Below, piece by piece: positions 51,859-60,299 of a DNA stretch of 64,000 nt. The position numbers were made by a program, and so were the translations under genes. The notes beneath the pieces are model-generated. The model made no database searches. It was not told the DNA's origin and saw only the letters and a program-made list of their open reading frames with translations. The first letter of the stretch is position 1, and every line of letters begins with the position of its first letter. This DNA comes from Pseudomonas sp. N3-W (GTDB lineage Bacteria > Pseudomonadota > Gammaproteobacteria > Pseudomonadales > Pseudomonadaceae), in the NCBI RefSeq assembly GCF_024970185.1, contig NZ_CP103965.1, positions 3,592,001 through 3,656,000 on the forward strand. Reading direction: 5' to 3'.

Positions 51859-52761
51859 TTATGCTGAATCATCAGGATTACTTGGTGAAAAAGCCGCTCT
51901 ACCGAACATTTCTAGGTCGTGTTGAAAGGCTGCAATAGTTTCGGAAGCGGCAGCTCTTTCCGGGTTTTTAGTTAGCGTTTTTTCAATAACTGCTTGCTGA
52001 TTTGGATTAATCTTTCGATACAACTGAGAAATCTCCCTTGCTTTGCCAAACATATATTCGGCAAAACCCTTAGGCCAATAGTAACTTTGCGGGAAAAGCT
52101 TTCCCTCCCTTATTGAAACACGACTAGATCTCATCTGCTTTGATTCGCTGTGATTCGAGAGCCCAAGAAGAATAAACTTTGGAAGTTTTGTATAAACCAT
52201 GACCTGACCATCACCGACGAGCACATCCATATGCATACTCCTAAGTAGGTAACGATTTATATTTTCTGGCAAACCTACACCAACACTCGCGCTATCGATT
52301 GCGTCTAACGGATAAAAGTGCTGTTCAAAAATGCCGAGATTACTAGTTTTTCCGAGAAGAAACGATGCCAGACCGCGCAATACTACCTTTTCTTTCTCAT
52401 CGACGACCTTATCTGATCTTGGGTTCATTGAGCGCATGTAACTTAAAGTCCGCCAACTAAGAGATGCACAAAATTTTGCTAACCACTCACCATAGAAAGC
52501 ACTATCCGTTTCATTTTTCACAAACGGATAAAATATCTTGTTCGCAAACTCTCGCTCCCAGCCAGAGAATAACTGCTCGCACTCACCACATAACCAGTAA
52601 TCTTTAGCTATATCTTGCGCTCTTTTGTTTATATTTTGATTAAGTCGAATATACCCCGTTGCTGAAGAGTCTTTCACCCACTTCCCTACAAACTTTGGGA
52701 TGAAGTGACTTAATTTTAGTTCTCGATGCTCGCCGCATAATTTACATTCTCCCTCGACCAT
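51859..52761 (-). CDS. AT-rich cargo gene, zinc-binding HNH-like protein
   Basis: 300 aa. Two CxxC pairs (Cys6/9 in GECKLCGEH and Cys58/61 in YWLCGECEQLF) frame SHFIPKF with His19, an arrangement like the N-terminal half of HNH/Endo VII nucleases, then EREFANKIFYPF. No clear second catalytic half. GAGGTGTGTAA precedes ATG. Markedly AT-rich and opposite in direction to the operon, so a moron; anti-phage defence is plausible but unproven. Confidence 0.7.
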   Translation of the reverse strand: MVEGECKLCGEHRELKLSHFIPKFVGKWVKDSSATGYIRLNQNINKRAQDIAKDYWLCGECEQLFSGWEREFANKIFYPFVKNETDSAFYGEWLAKFCASLSWRTLSYMRSMNPRSDKVVDEKEKVVLRGLASFLLGKTSNLGIFEQHFYPLDAIDSASVGVGLPENINRYLLRSMHMDVLVGDGQVMVYTKLPKFILLGLSNHSESKQMRSSRVSIREGKLFPQSYYWPKGFAEYMFGKAREISQLYRKINPNQQAVIEKTLTKNPERAAASETIAAFQHDLEMFGRAAFSPSNPDDSA

Positions 52762-52858
52762 TTACACACCTCGATATTTTTCAAAGACGAACCTTTTAAT
52801 ACCCCACTTATACGAATCACGCCAGCCGGCGAGGCAGGCGTCTGCCTGGAGATTGCCA

Positions 52859-53170
52859 ATGAGCATTCCCGCAAATGCGTTAAGCGACGAAGAGTGCCTG
52901 CACTACGCCGCGCTTGAGCCGTCCGCCGCCGCAGAGCTGACCCGGCGCCTTACTGCCCAAAGCATCGACCCAGGCGCCGAAAGCGAAGAGTTGAGAGAGG
53001 ACATCCGTCGACTGGAGAGCCAGGCCGAGGATGATTCAGAGGAGCTGGACAAACTGCGGGACGGCGCTGGTGAAGCCTGTGAGCTGATCAAACGCGCAAT
53101 GAATCACGACGAAGATGAAGAGCTGTCAGTGAGCGTGCTTCTTCAAAAAGCCCTCGACTGCCTGGAGTAA
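52859..53170 (+). CDS. hypothetical acidic coiled-coil phage protein
   Basis: 103 aa from ATG 52859 (TGGAGATTGCCA upstream). Acidic coiled coil ESEELREDIRRLESQAEDDS. Common style in phage left arms; unknown function. Confidence 0.65.
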   Translation: MSIPANALSDEECLHYAALEPSAAAELTRRLTAQSIDPGAESEELREDIRRLESQAEDDSEELDKLRDGAGEACELIKRAMNHDEDEELSVSVLLQKALDCLE

Positions 53171-53174
53171 TGCC

Positions 53175-53537
53175 ATGAGCACATTTGCCGTATTCGGAAT
53201 GAATGAACACTTCGCCCGCGAAGAGGCGAAGCGCAAGGTTCGTGACTTCAAGATCGAGAGAGGTCAGCGGATCGAACTGTCTATGAGCCAATGGCTCCAG
53301 GCGGTCGAGGATCGCGTAGTAAAGATCATGGACGGCAAGCGTGTCGCCCAGCTCAGCAGCATGTTCGATGCCCCCCAGTACGCCGCTGATTACGCCGACC
53401 GCATCCGTAAGCTGGGCCGATGCCGCGACGTGATTATCAGGGCAAAGATCAAGCTGCCGCAGAACGATACAAGGCGCAAGTCAGCGACAAAGCTTTCATG
53501 GATGGACTACTCACCGGAGTCGACCGCGGCTGCCTGA
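53175..53537 (+). CDS. hypothetical phage protein
   Basis: 120 aa, basic; STFAVFGMNEHFAREEAKRK start, central MSQWLQAVEDRVVKIMDGKR. Follows the previous gene by 4 bp. Confidence 0.65.
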   Translation: MSTFAVFGMNEHFAREEAKRKVRDFKIERGQRIELSMSQWLQAVEDRVVKIMDGKRVAQLSSMFDAPQYAADYADRIRKLGRCRDVIIRAKIKLPQNDTRRKSATKLSWMDYSPESTAAA

Positions 53538-53576
53538 GTATCCACCACTTACCGCGCCAGCTGACGAGAATGTCTT

Positions 53577-55277
53577 ATGGAAATCACTTACGGCTCGGTC
53601 TGCTCGGGCATCGAGGCGGCAACGCTTGCATGGAAACCTCTCGGCATGCGTGCCGCCTGGTTCGCCGAGATCGAAGCCTTCCCCAGCGCGGTACTGGCCC
53701 ACCACTACCCCAATACGCCGAACCTCGGCGACATGACCCAACTCGCCGGCAAAGTGCTGGGCGGCAAGATCGCTGCGCCAGACATACTCGTCGGTGGAAC
53801 CCCATGCCAGGCCTTCAGTGTCGCCGGCATGCGCCAGGGCCTGCTCGACCCGCGCGGCGCCCTCACCATCAAATACGTGGAGCTCGCAGATGCAACTGAC
53901 TATGTTCGAACCAGTCGCGGCAAGCCGCCCTGTGTCATCGTCTGGGAAAACGTCCCCGGCGTCCTCAGTGATAAAGGGAACGCCTTCGGATGCTTTCTTG
54001 GCGCGCTTGCTGGGGAAGACTGCGAATTGCAGCCTTCAGGGAAGAAATGGCCAAACGCTGGTTGTGTGTATGGACCCAAAAGAACAATCGCGTGGCGGGT
54101 CCTGGACGCCCAATATTTCGGATTGGCCCAACGACGCCGCCGTGTGTTCGTTGTCGCAAGTGCTCGAGACGGATTCGATCCCACCGAGGTACTTTTTGAG
54201 CGAGAAGGCGTGCGCCGGGATACTGCGCCGCGCCGAGGCGAGGGGCAAGACGTTACCGGAACAGCTCCTTTCGGCCCTGCGCTCCAGTGCGGATGCGGAT
54301 ACGTGTTCGGAGAAGAACTCGGACCGTACGGCTGCGTGAACTGCGAGGGTGATGAAGGCCCTGCGGTGACGATGTTCGGCGGTATCCCGGCGTTCGGTGC
54401 GGGCAATGCATCAGGCTCGATTGAGCGATCAGGCACCCTCACCCACCACGGTGGCAGGCAGGATTTTGAAAGCGAGACGTTCTTCGTCGCACCTACATTG
54501 GCCGGCGGCGGACGCAAGTCCGGAGGGTACTCTCTCGACGACATCCCCATCACCGCCCCAGCACTTCGCGCCCAGGCGCAGAGCAGCCACCGCGCCGACT
54601 CAGAGGCCTTTATCGTGGCCGGGACACTCAACGCCAACGGCAAGGCGGCCGGCAGCGCCACGCAGCAGGATGCAGAATCCGGCCTGCTGGTAGTGCATGG
54701 CACGCAAGACCCGGGCGTAAGCAGCTCAACCGCATTCGCGCTTGGTCGAAACAACGGTCAGGAAAACGCAGTACTCGCCTTCTCCTGCAAGGATCACGGC
54801 GCAGACGCCGGGGCAATATCGCCGACGCTTCGAGCCATGAACCAATCCGGGAGCCACGCGAATGCTGGCGGTCAGGTTGCGATTGTCGCCGCTCTATCGC
54901 CAACGCTTAGATCCGGAAACATGCGTAACAACAGCAACCCAGTCACTGAAGCTGACATGCTGGTCGCATTCACCCAGAACAGCAGGAGCGAGGTCCGCCA
55001 GATAAACGGCGACGGCCAGATCATTGGCGCTCTCGCCGCCGAGGCTGGAGCCCAGCAACAGAACTACCTGGCCAGCACCTCAATGGTACGTCGCCTTCTC
55101 CCCCGCGAGTGCGAACGCCTCCAGGGTATGCGGGACGACTACACACTGATCCCGTGGCGTGGCAGGCCGGCAGATGAGTGCCCGGACGGCCCCCGCTACA
55201 AGGCGATCGGGAACAGTAAAGCAGTCACTGTGGTTCGGTGGCTGGGAATGCGAATTTTGCGACAGCTTGAAAGCTGA
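53577..55277 (+). CDS. dcm: C5 cytosine DNA methyltransferase
   Basis: 566 aa. Motif I GSVCSGIEAATLAW, motif IV GGTPCQAFSVAG with catalytic Cys77, motif VI WENVPG (124-126), motif VIII AQRRRRVFVV, and C-terminal motifs IX/X (ECERLQGMRDDYTLIP, YKAIGNSKAV). The target-recognition region (about 200-500) is long and rich in Gly/Ser. No partner restriction enzyme is seen, so it protects phage DNA. A second gene is read from the same DNA at 53890-54339. Confidence 0.92.
   Translation: MEITYGSVCSGIEAATLAWKPLGMRAAWFAEIEAFPSAVLAHHYPNTPNLGDMTQLAGKVLGGKIAAPDILVGGTPCQAFSVAGMRQGLLDPRGALTIKYVELADATDYVRTSRGKPPCVIVWENVPGVLSDKGNAFGCFLGALAGEDCELQPSGKKWPNAGCVYGPKRTIAWRVLDAQYFGLAQRRRRVFVVASARDGFDPTEVLFEREGVRRDTAPRRGEGQDVTGTAPFGPALQCGCGYVFGEELGPYGCVNCEGDEGPAVTMFGGIPAFGAGNASGSIERSGTLTHHGGRQDFESETFFVAPTLAGGGRKSGGYSLDDIPITAPALRAQAQSSHRADSEAFIVAGTLNANGKAAGSATQQDAESGLLVVHGTQDPGVSSSTAFALGRNNGQENAVLAFSCKDHGADAGAISPTLRAMNQSGSHANAGGQVAIVAALSPTLRSGNMRNNSNPVTEADMLVAFTQNSRSEVRQINGDGQIIGALAAEAGAQQQNYLASTSMVRRLLPRECERLQGMRDDYTLIPWRGRPADECPDGPRYKAIGNSKAVTVVRWLGMRILRQLES
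53890..54339 (+). CDS. overlapping gene inside dcm
   Basis: 149 aa in the +1 frame relative to dcm, from ATG 53890 with TGGAG 7 nt upstream. MQLTMFEPVAASRPVSSSGK and a C-terminal VCSLSQVLETDSIPPRYFLS, then KACAGILRRAEARGKTLPEQ, look like a conserved phage protein found with such methyltransferases. Both frames appear protein-like, so this is probably true dual coding. Function unknown. Confidence 0.65.
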   Translation: MQLTMFEPVAASRPVSSSGKTSPASSVIKGTPSDAFLARLLGKTANCSLQGRNGQTLVVCMDPKEQSRGGSWTPNISDWPNDAAVCSLSQVLETDSIPPRYFLSEKACAGILRRAEARGKTLPEQLLSALRSSADADTCSEKNSDRTAA

Positions 55278-55313
55278 CCGATGGCGGAATTCCGGCATCG
55301 GTCCCAGTACCCA

Positions 55314-55487
55314 TTACATCCTGCGGCAGCGGCTCGCCTCTTCTCGAAGCGCGCTCAACTGAACAGCAGTGAATCGCCAGATAGATAGCCAGTGGAGCTC
55401 GAACCCTGTGGCGGTCTGCCGTATTTCCTCCACAAACTCTATCGATACGCCGCCCACGCCTTTGATCGTTTTCAGTTGCTGACTCAT
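55314..55487 (-). CDS. small hypothetical protein, reverse strand
   Basis: 57 aa from ATG 55487 (AGAGGATTTGCGT upstream): MSQQLKTIKGVGGVSIEFVE, then FELHWLSIWRFTAVQLSAL. Between dcm and the next reverse gene; unknown. Confidence 0.5.
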   Translation of the reverse strand: MSQQLKTIKGVGGVSIEFVEEIRQTATGFELHWLSIWRFTAVQLSALREEASRCRRM

Positions 55488-55610
55488 ACGCAAATCCTCT
55501 ATCCAAATAAGATGACCGGCCGCACGAAACATTTCGGTAGGCCTCTTACATCATCAGGAAAAGAATTTTGGCCCTGTATACCGACACGCAATTCTTGAGA
55601 TAGAGCCTTA

Positions 55611-55844
55611 TTAGATCTGGATGCCGGCCACCAATCTCGCCCCCAGCTCACGGCCCGCAACCTGCGCCAGCCCACGATCGGCGTAAGTGTGGTCACCCGC
55701 GACAACCGGAATCACCACCTCATCAACGCACTTCACCTCAACATTGATCCGCCAGACCTCCTGGCCGCTCTCCAGTGTTTCGCACTCCATGTAGTTCCAG
55801 AGCCGAAATCCTTCGTGCTCGTCATAAATGTCGTGCTTGGTCAT
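55611..55844 (-). CDS. small hypothetical phage protein, reverse strand
   Basis: 77 aa from ATG 55844 (GGGAAGGCCC upstream). MTKHDIYDEHEGFRLWNYME and VDEVVIPVVAGDHTYADRGL look genuine. Unknown function. Confidence 0.6.
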   Translation of the reverse strand: MTKHDIYDEHEGFRLWNYMECETLESGQEVWRINVEVKCVDEVVIPVVAGDHTYADRGLAQVAGRELGARLVAGIQI

Positions 55845-55886
55845 GGGCCTTCCCACTTCAGAGAAGGCCCATCGTATCACCTCGGT

Positions 55887-55985
55887 TCATCGGTCCCCGT
55901 CTTTGTCACCTCCGTCTTGGTCGAGTTCATCGATGAGCCGCAGGATGGTTATGACCAGCCCCAGAAGGCGCTTCAATCGTCGCAT
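55887..55985 (-). CDS. very small hypothetical protein
   Basis: 32 aa, MRRLKRLLGLVITILRLIDE plus an acidic tail; GAGG 9 nt before ATG. Amphipathic/hydrophobic helix. Possibly translated. Confidence 0.35.
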   Translation of the reverse strand: MRRLKRLLGLVITILRLIDELDQDGGDKDGDR

Positions 55986-56081
55986 ATGCAAAAACCTCAA
56001 TGGATGAAAGAGGTAATGCGCATCAGCAACTTATAAATGCCCCACTCCACCGCCCGTACATGCCTCGGCTTGGGATAAAAA

Positions 56082-57083
56082 TCAGCTAACAGAAGATTTC
56101 AAAAGCCAGCATCGTCGGTAATTCCATGCAAGTTTTTTCGATTCTTCAGTCACTGGAGGATGAAAAAAACTGCCACACCCTTCAACCAATATCGCAGCGG
56201 CGGACAACGAATTAATAAGATTGATTAGTCGAAGGAAGTTTGCTACGGATGCGTAGCCCTCAAACAGACCATGCGAAATTCCATGTCTATTTAGAAGAGT
56301 CTCACGAGTATATAAAGACGTATGCTGATAGAGAGCAGTTTCGATGAATATAACAACATTACCTAGCATTTGAATGCGCTCATGAAATCGTTCAAAGAAA
56401 GCTACATTCATCTGCTCTGGATACCAACCATAGCCGTCTAGAGCACTATCAACCTCTTGCTGCTTTAATTTCTTAAAAACTCTGAGCAGAGATCGAGCAT
56501 CCACTTTTTCGCCAACTGACAGGCCAATATCGTTACCCATGGTCCTAATTATGCCTTCTACGCAGGGTATTAGCCCAGTGATCGCCACTCCGTGCAGCCC
56601 TAAAAAATATGCCTTTATTGATTCATTTATTTGATCAGCATATTTATTCATTGTCCTTTTCTTGCGATATACACCCTCAACAAGCGCTGCCAACGACTCA
56701 CAATCAAACATTCCAATTAGGCCGGCATCAGCAATTTTTAGTTTCTCCTCTATTGTCGATGCACGGTGAATTTTGAACGCCAACTTATCTAGCATACCCA
56801 TTTGATAGTAGACAGGAACGACAATATCTACCGAAAGAAAATCATCACGTATACCAACGAGACCAGAGTGCGCAACCGGGACACTTAAATTTTTTGGAAA
56901 AAACGCTATGACATCAGGAGTACTAACCCGATAGCCCTCAACCTTATGAAAAACATCTATCGCAGTTTCTTCTACCAGCCACCCCCGCTCTGACTGTTTA
57001 GAAAGGCATCCCTGAACAGCACGCAAGCCTCTTTTCAAAGCTTGCGTTCTAAAACAAAGCCGATAAGCCGCAGCAATATCCAT
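56082..57083 (-). CDS. AT-rich cargo gene with HEPN-type motif
   Basis: 333 aa from ATG 57083 (AGGAAC 8 nt upstream; the open frame beyond it is GC-rich backbone). Helical throughout. Near the C-terminus NRHGISHG (Arg266...His271) is the Rx4-6H motif in the NRHxIxHG form seen in HEPN/Apea-like RNases. The low GC, reverse orientation and isolation mark it as a moron. Toxin-like RNase or abortive-infection defence is the leading guess. Confidence 0.65.
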   Translation of the reverse strand: MDIAAAYRLCFRTQALKRGLRAVQGCLSKQSERGWLVEETAIDVFHKVEGYRVSTPDVIAFFPKNLSVPVAHSGLVGIRDDFLSVDIVVPVYYQMGMLDKLAFKIHRASTIEEKLKIADAGLIGMFDCESLAALVEGVYRKKRTMNKYADQINESIKAYFLGLHGVAITGLIPCVEGIIRTMGNDIGLSVGEKVDARSLLRVFKKLKQQEVDSALDGYGWYPEQMNVAFFERFHERIQMLGNVVIFIETALYQHTSLYTRETLLNRHGISHGLFEGYASVANFLRLINLINSLSAAAILVEGCGSFFHPPVTEESKKLAWNYRRCWLLKSSVS

Positions 57084-57231
57084 ATTCAAAGTTCCTGTTA
57101 CATGCTCAGCGGATCGTACGGCGAAGCGCCGGCCTAAAACGCGCTCAGCAAAAGATGTCAGCAAACATCCGTAAACGCCACAAATTCTGTCCCCCTTCAA
57201 AGTCAGCCGCTATAGCGGCAAGGACGAAGTC

Positions 57232-57543
57232 ATGACCACAGAAAACCAAAACCCTGAGTTCGAACTGGACGGCTCCCAACCTGCACGTCCTGATCTGCGC
57301 TGCTACAGCGTCGGCGATCAAGACTGGGTTGCCGCCACAAGCGAGGACGAGGCACGTCGTGTCTTGGCTGAAATGAACGGCGATGCCCCATCCGACTATG
57401 CGGATTGGGATGTGGAGCTGACCAGCGAGAAGATGCTCGACCAGCAGTGGCTCGATGAAGACCCACCGCACGCCGAATGCGGCTGTCTCCGTGATTGGCT
57501 GGCTGAAGCAACTGAGCCCACCTACCTGATGGGTACGGAGTGA
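57232..57543 (+). CDS. hypothetical acidic phage protein
   Basis: 103 aa; SVGDQDWVAATSEDEARRVL, then EKMLDQQWLDEDPPHAECGC. Preceded by AAGGACGAAGTC. Next gene starts 4 bp later. Unknown. Confidence 0.65.
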   Translation: MTTENQNPEFELDGSQPARPDLRCYSVGDQDWVAATSEDEARRVLAEMNGDAPSDYADWDVELTSEKMLDQQWLDEDPPHAECGCLRDWLAEATEPTYLMGTE

Positions 57544-57547
57544 CCTC

Positions 57548-58225
57548 ATGAGCGAAATCAAAGAACGCCCCATCCTGTTCTCGGCCCCGATGGTGCGCGC
57601 CATCCTGGAAGGCCGGAAGACGGTCACACGGCGGCCGCTCAATGATCGAGCACTGAAGAACATCAGCATCGGCACCCAGATCGGTGAGTGCCACGAACTC
57701 CCCGCCGAAGGCGCGCTGCACCCGAACAGCATCGGGTACTACAACGACTTCTGCCCTTTTGGCCAGCCCGGCGAGCGGTTGTGGGTGCGCGAGACCTGGT
57801 TCTGTAACCACTTGGAGGTCATGCGCGGCCCTTACCTCAAGCCGGATGACCTGGACATCGGCGCGGCGCGCGACGACGGAACGCTGGTCTACGCAGCAGA
57901 TGGCCTGACGCCTTACGAACAAGAGCAGCCAGTCTGGAGGCCGAGCATCCACATGCCGCGCTGGGCGAGCCGCATCCTGCTGGAGATCACAGGTGTCAGA
58001 GTCGAGCGATTGCAGGACATCGATGAAGATCAGATTCAGGCAGAAGGCATTGGTGGCCATGAGTTTGGATGCTTGCAGCCATACGACCGGGACGGCGAAC
58101 CAACATGCGACTGCGGCAGCATTTCCTATGAAGAATCGTTCCAGCGACTGTGGAGCTCAACCGGCGGCGACTGGGACGTCAACCCTTGGGTCTGGGTCGT
58201 CGAGTTCAAGCAGGTGACGCCATGA
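57548..58225 (+). CDS. ASCH/PUA-like phage protein
   Basis: 225 aa. KERPILFSAPMVRAILEGRK, then TVTRRP is the conserved start of phage ASCH-like proteins; later GERLWVRETW and MPRWASRILLEITGVRVERL complete the pattern. Probably RNA or nucleotide binding; role unknown. Confidence 0.75.
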   Translation: MSEIKERPILFSAPMVRAILEGRKTVTRRPLNDRALKNISIGTQIGECHELPAEGALHPNSIGYYNDFCPFGQPGERLWVRETWFCNHLEVMRGPYLKPDDLDIGAARDDGTLVYAADGLTPYEQEQPVWRPSIHMPRWASRILLEITGVRVERLQDIDEDQIQAEGIGGHEFGCLQPYDRDGEPTCDCGSISYEESFQRLWSSTGGDWDVNPWVWVVEFKQVTP

Positions 58226-58287
58226 TCCCCGTACTCGCCATCACCTGGTTCGCCTACGTGTACTGCTACAAGGGGCCTAGGCGATGA
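58222..58287 (+). CDS. tiny membrane peptide
   Basis: 21 aa MIPVLAITWFAYVYCYKGPR plus R. Four-base overlaps (ATGA) on both sides suggest it is translated. Confidence 0.4.
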   Translation: MIPVLAITWFAYVYCYKGPRR

Positions 58288-58574
58288 ACGCTGCGGCAAA
58301 AGTCCTCGACCCTTGCAGCGCCAGCCGCATGATGTGGTTCGACAAGCAGGACCAACGCGCACTGTTCGGCGATATCCGAGATGAGGAGCACCTGCTGTGT
58401 GACGGCCGGGTGCTGAAGGTTGAGCCGGACGTCCTGATGGATTTAGCTTCAAATCCCAACCCTTACAACTCACAGCCTGCCGGTGAACGGCGGATAGCGA
58501 AAGAGTGTTCGCCCTGCACACGACCTCGCCATCCATGGGCCGGTAAAGAGTCATGTAGCAGGCCGAACAGCTGA
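58284..58574 (+). pseudogene. truncated class I SAM methyltransferase
   Basis: The first 52 residues (AAKVLDPCSASRMMWFDKQD, then RALFGDIRDEEHLLCDGRVL and KVEPDVLMD) match the N-terminus of phage SAM-dependent methyltransferases, where an FDPPHL catalytic motif should follow. Here the frame leaves homology at LASNPNPYNSQ and ends. The break lies next to a 19-bp direct repeat (58475-58493, 58619-58637), suggesting deletion. Confidence 0.65.
58475..58493. repeat. 19-bp direct repeat, copy 1
   Basis: GCCTGCCGGTGAACGGCGG; 18 of 19 bases match 58619-58637. Confidence 0.7.
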
Positions 58575-58618
58575 AACGATACACCAACCGAATTAGACCT
58601 GACAATTCCTACCTATAG

Positions 58619-58637
58619 GCCTGCCGGTGCACGGCGG
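58619..58637. repeat. 19-bp direct repeat, copy 2
   Basis: GCCTGCCGGTGCACGGCGG; second copy, 144 bp downstream, just before the membrane-protein gene. Confidence 0.7.
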
Positions 58638-58650
58638 GCGAGGAATCCCC

Positions 58651-58857
58651 ATGTTCGCAACAAAGCTTTTCGCCCTCCTCATGGGCGTCCTGACCTACCT
58701 AGTCCTGTCCGCACTCTGGTTCGTTCGGGCAGCGCCCTGGCTCTTTACCGAGGGCTCCGAGGCATCCCTATTCATTTTCTTCGTTGGCATGGCCATCTGG
58801 CTCATCTTCACGGCCTGCTTGTTCATTCACCTCATTCAGAAAGCGCGGCCGGCGTAG
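58651..58857 (+). CDS. small two-TM membrane protein
   Basis: 68 aa with two hydrophobic helices (LFALLMGVLTYLVLSALWFV and FIFFVGMAIWLIFTACLFIH). AGGAATCCCC precedes ATG. Unknown; left-arm membrane proteins often interfere with superinfection. Confidence 0.6.
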   Translation: MFATKLFALLMGVLTYLVLSALWFVRAAPWLFTEGSEASLFIFFVGMAIWLIFTACLFIHLIQKARPA

Positions 58858-58909
58858 AGCTTCCGCATTTTTTCACCTTCTGCCGCCACGCGCGGCATGG
58901 AGCATCATC

Positions 58910-59152
58910 ATGAGCAAAGTAACCCTGGACGAATGGGCGGCGGCCGAATTCAAGACGCCACCCAGCCCCAACACCTTGCGCAAATGGGCGCGGGAAGGCC
59001 GTATCGCACCAGCACCCATAAAGCACGGGCGAAGCTACTATGTAGAGTCTGACGCCCACTATAAAGAACTTGAGCGGCAGCCCGTCCGGATCGTGGGCGG
59101 CAGCCTGATCAGCAGAATAGAGAGAGCACGCAATGGCGCCGAGGCCGCGTAA
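58910..59152 (+). CDS. xis: excisionase
   Basis: 80 aa; VTLDEWAAAEFKTPPSPNTL, then RKWAREGRIAPAPIKHGRSY is a MerR-like winged helix typical of excisionases. Overlaps int by 20 bases, as in lambda. Confidence 0.82.
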   Translation: MSKVTLDEWAAAEFKTPPSPNTLRKWAREGRIAPAPIKHGRSYYVESDAHYKELERQPVRIVGGSLISRIERARNGAEAA

Positions 59153-60236
59153 CGCTGGGTCAAAGGACCTTCCGCCCAATCTCTACCGTAAGACCGACGC
59201 CCGCAACGGCGTCACCTATTACACCTACCGCGACCCGGCAAATGGCCGCGTGTTCGGCTTGGGTAAAGACAAGGAGGCAGCCATCCGCGAGGCCGTGGCG
59301 GCAAATCATGCCGATCATGTTCGGCCAACGCTAAAAGAACGAATTGCAGAAAAGCCTGCCGCCCCACAGCGGGCTTTTTCAGACTGGATCGCGGAGTACA
59401 AATCGATCTATCAGGAGCGGAGCCAGTCACCCAAAACGGTCAGCACAGTCAATACGCGCTTGAAGCGAATCGACAGGGAGTTTGGTGTCAGGGACATTCG
59501 AGACATCTCCACGATGAACATCGCGCAGTTCTTGTCCGGGCTTTCCAAGGAAGGTAAAGCGCAGATGTCAAAGGCACTGCGCTCGCTGCTACGTGACGTT
59601 TTTGTTGAGGCTATTGCTGCGGGATGGTGTGAGTCAAACCCGGTCGATGCCACGAAGGCCGCACGGGTGACGATCAAGCGCGAGCGACTGACGCTTGATT
59701 TTTGGAAGGCCATTTACGCTGAGGCCGATATTCCTTGGCTCAAGCGCGCTATGGAGTTGGCTGTCCTGACTGGACAACGAAGGGACGATATTCGATCTAT
59801 GGTTTTCAAGGACGATCGGGATGGGTATCTGCACGTTGTTCAGTCCAAGACCGGCACCCGCTTACGGATCAGCACGACGCTTCGGCTTGAAGCTCTGGAT
59901 CTCGAACTTGCAACAGTCATCAAGGCCTGCCGCGACCGTGTCGTGTCACAGCACCTCATCCACTATTTCAAATCGGCGAGCCGAGGAAAAGCCGGCCAGG
60001 CAGTGGCGCTGCAAGCAATGACTCGGGAGTTTGCAAACGCCAGAGATAGGGCTGCTATCAAGCTTGGGATCGTCCTCGGCAAGCAGCCTCCCACCTTCCA
60101 CGAAATGCGATCGCTGGCCGCCAGGCTGCACAAAGCCGAAGGCCGTGATGCCCAAAAGCTGCTCGGGCACAAATCCTCAACCATGACTAACCTTTACCAA
60201 GATATTCGAGGCGCGGAATGGATCGACGTGGCCTAA
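59133..60236 (+). CDS. int: tyrosine-recombinase integrase
   Basis: 367 aa, lambda Int type. N-terminal arm-binding domain (NLYRKTDARNGVTYYTYRDP), core-binding SAM-like domain, catalytic Arg216 (TGQRRDDI), Lys239, His323/Arg326 (HEMRS), His346 (LLGHKS) and Tyr355 (NLYQD). All residues present, so active integration/excision is expected. Confidence 0.93.
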   Translation: MAPRPRNAGSKDLPPNLYRKTDARNGVTYYTYRDPANGRVFGLGKDKEAAIREAVAANHADHVRPTLKERIAEKPAAPQRAFSDWIAEYKSIYQERSQSPKTVSTVNTRLKRIDREFGVRDIRDISTMNIAQFLSGLSKEGKAQMSKALRSLLRDVFVEAIAAGWCESNPVDATKAARVTIKRERLTLDFWKAIYAEADIPWLKRAMELAVLTGQRRDDIRSMVFKDDRDGYLHVVQSKTGTRLRISTTLRLEALDLELATVIKACRDRVVSQHLIHYFKSASRGKAGQAVALQAMTREFANARDRAAIKLGIVLGKQPPTFHEMRSLAARLHKAEGRDAQKLLGHKSSTMTNLYQDIRGAEWIDVA

Positions 60237-60247
60237 AGCCCAGGGAG

Positions 60248-60278
60248 TTTTGGGGAGGTTTTGGGGATTGTTTGGGGA
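60248..60278. repeat. three 11-bp-phased TTTGGGGA repeats by attR
   Basis: TTTTGGGGA at 60248 and 60259 and GTTTGGGGA at 60270, exactly 11 bp apart, directly after int. Likely integrase or excisionase arm-type sites beside attR. Confidence 0.65.
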
Positions 60279-60299
60279 GGTTTTTTTATTCTATCCATA

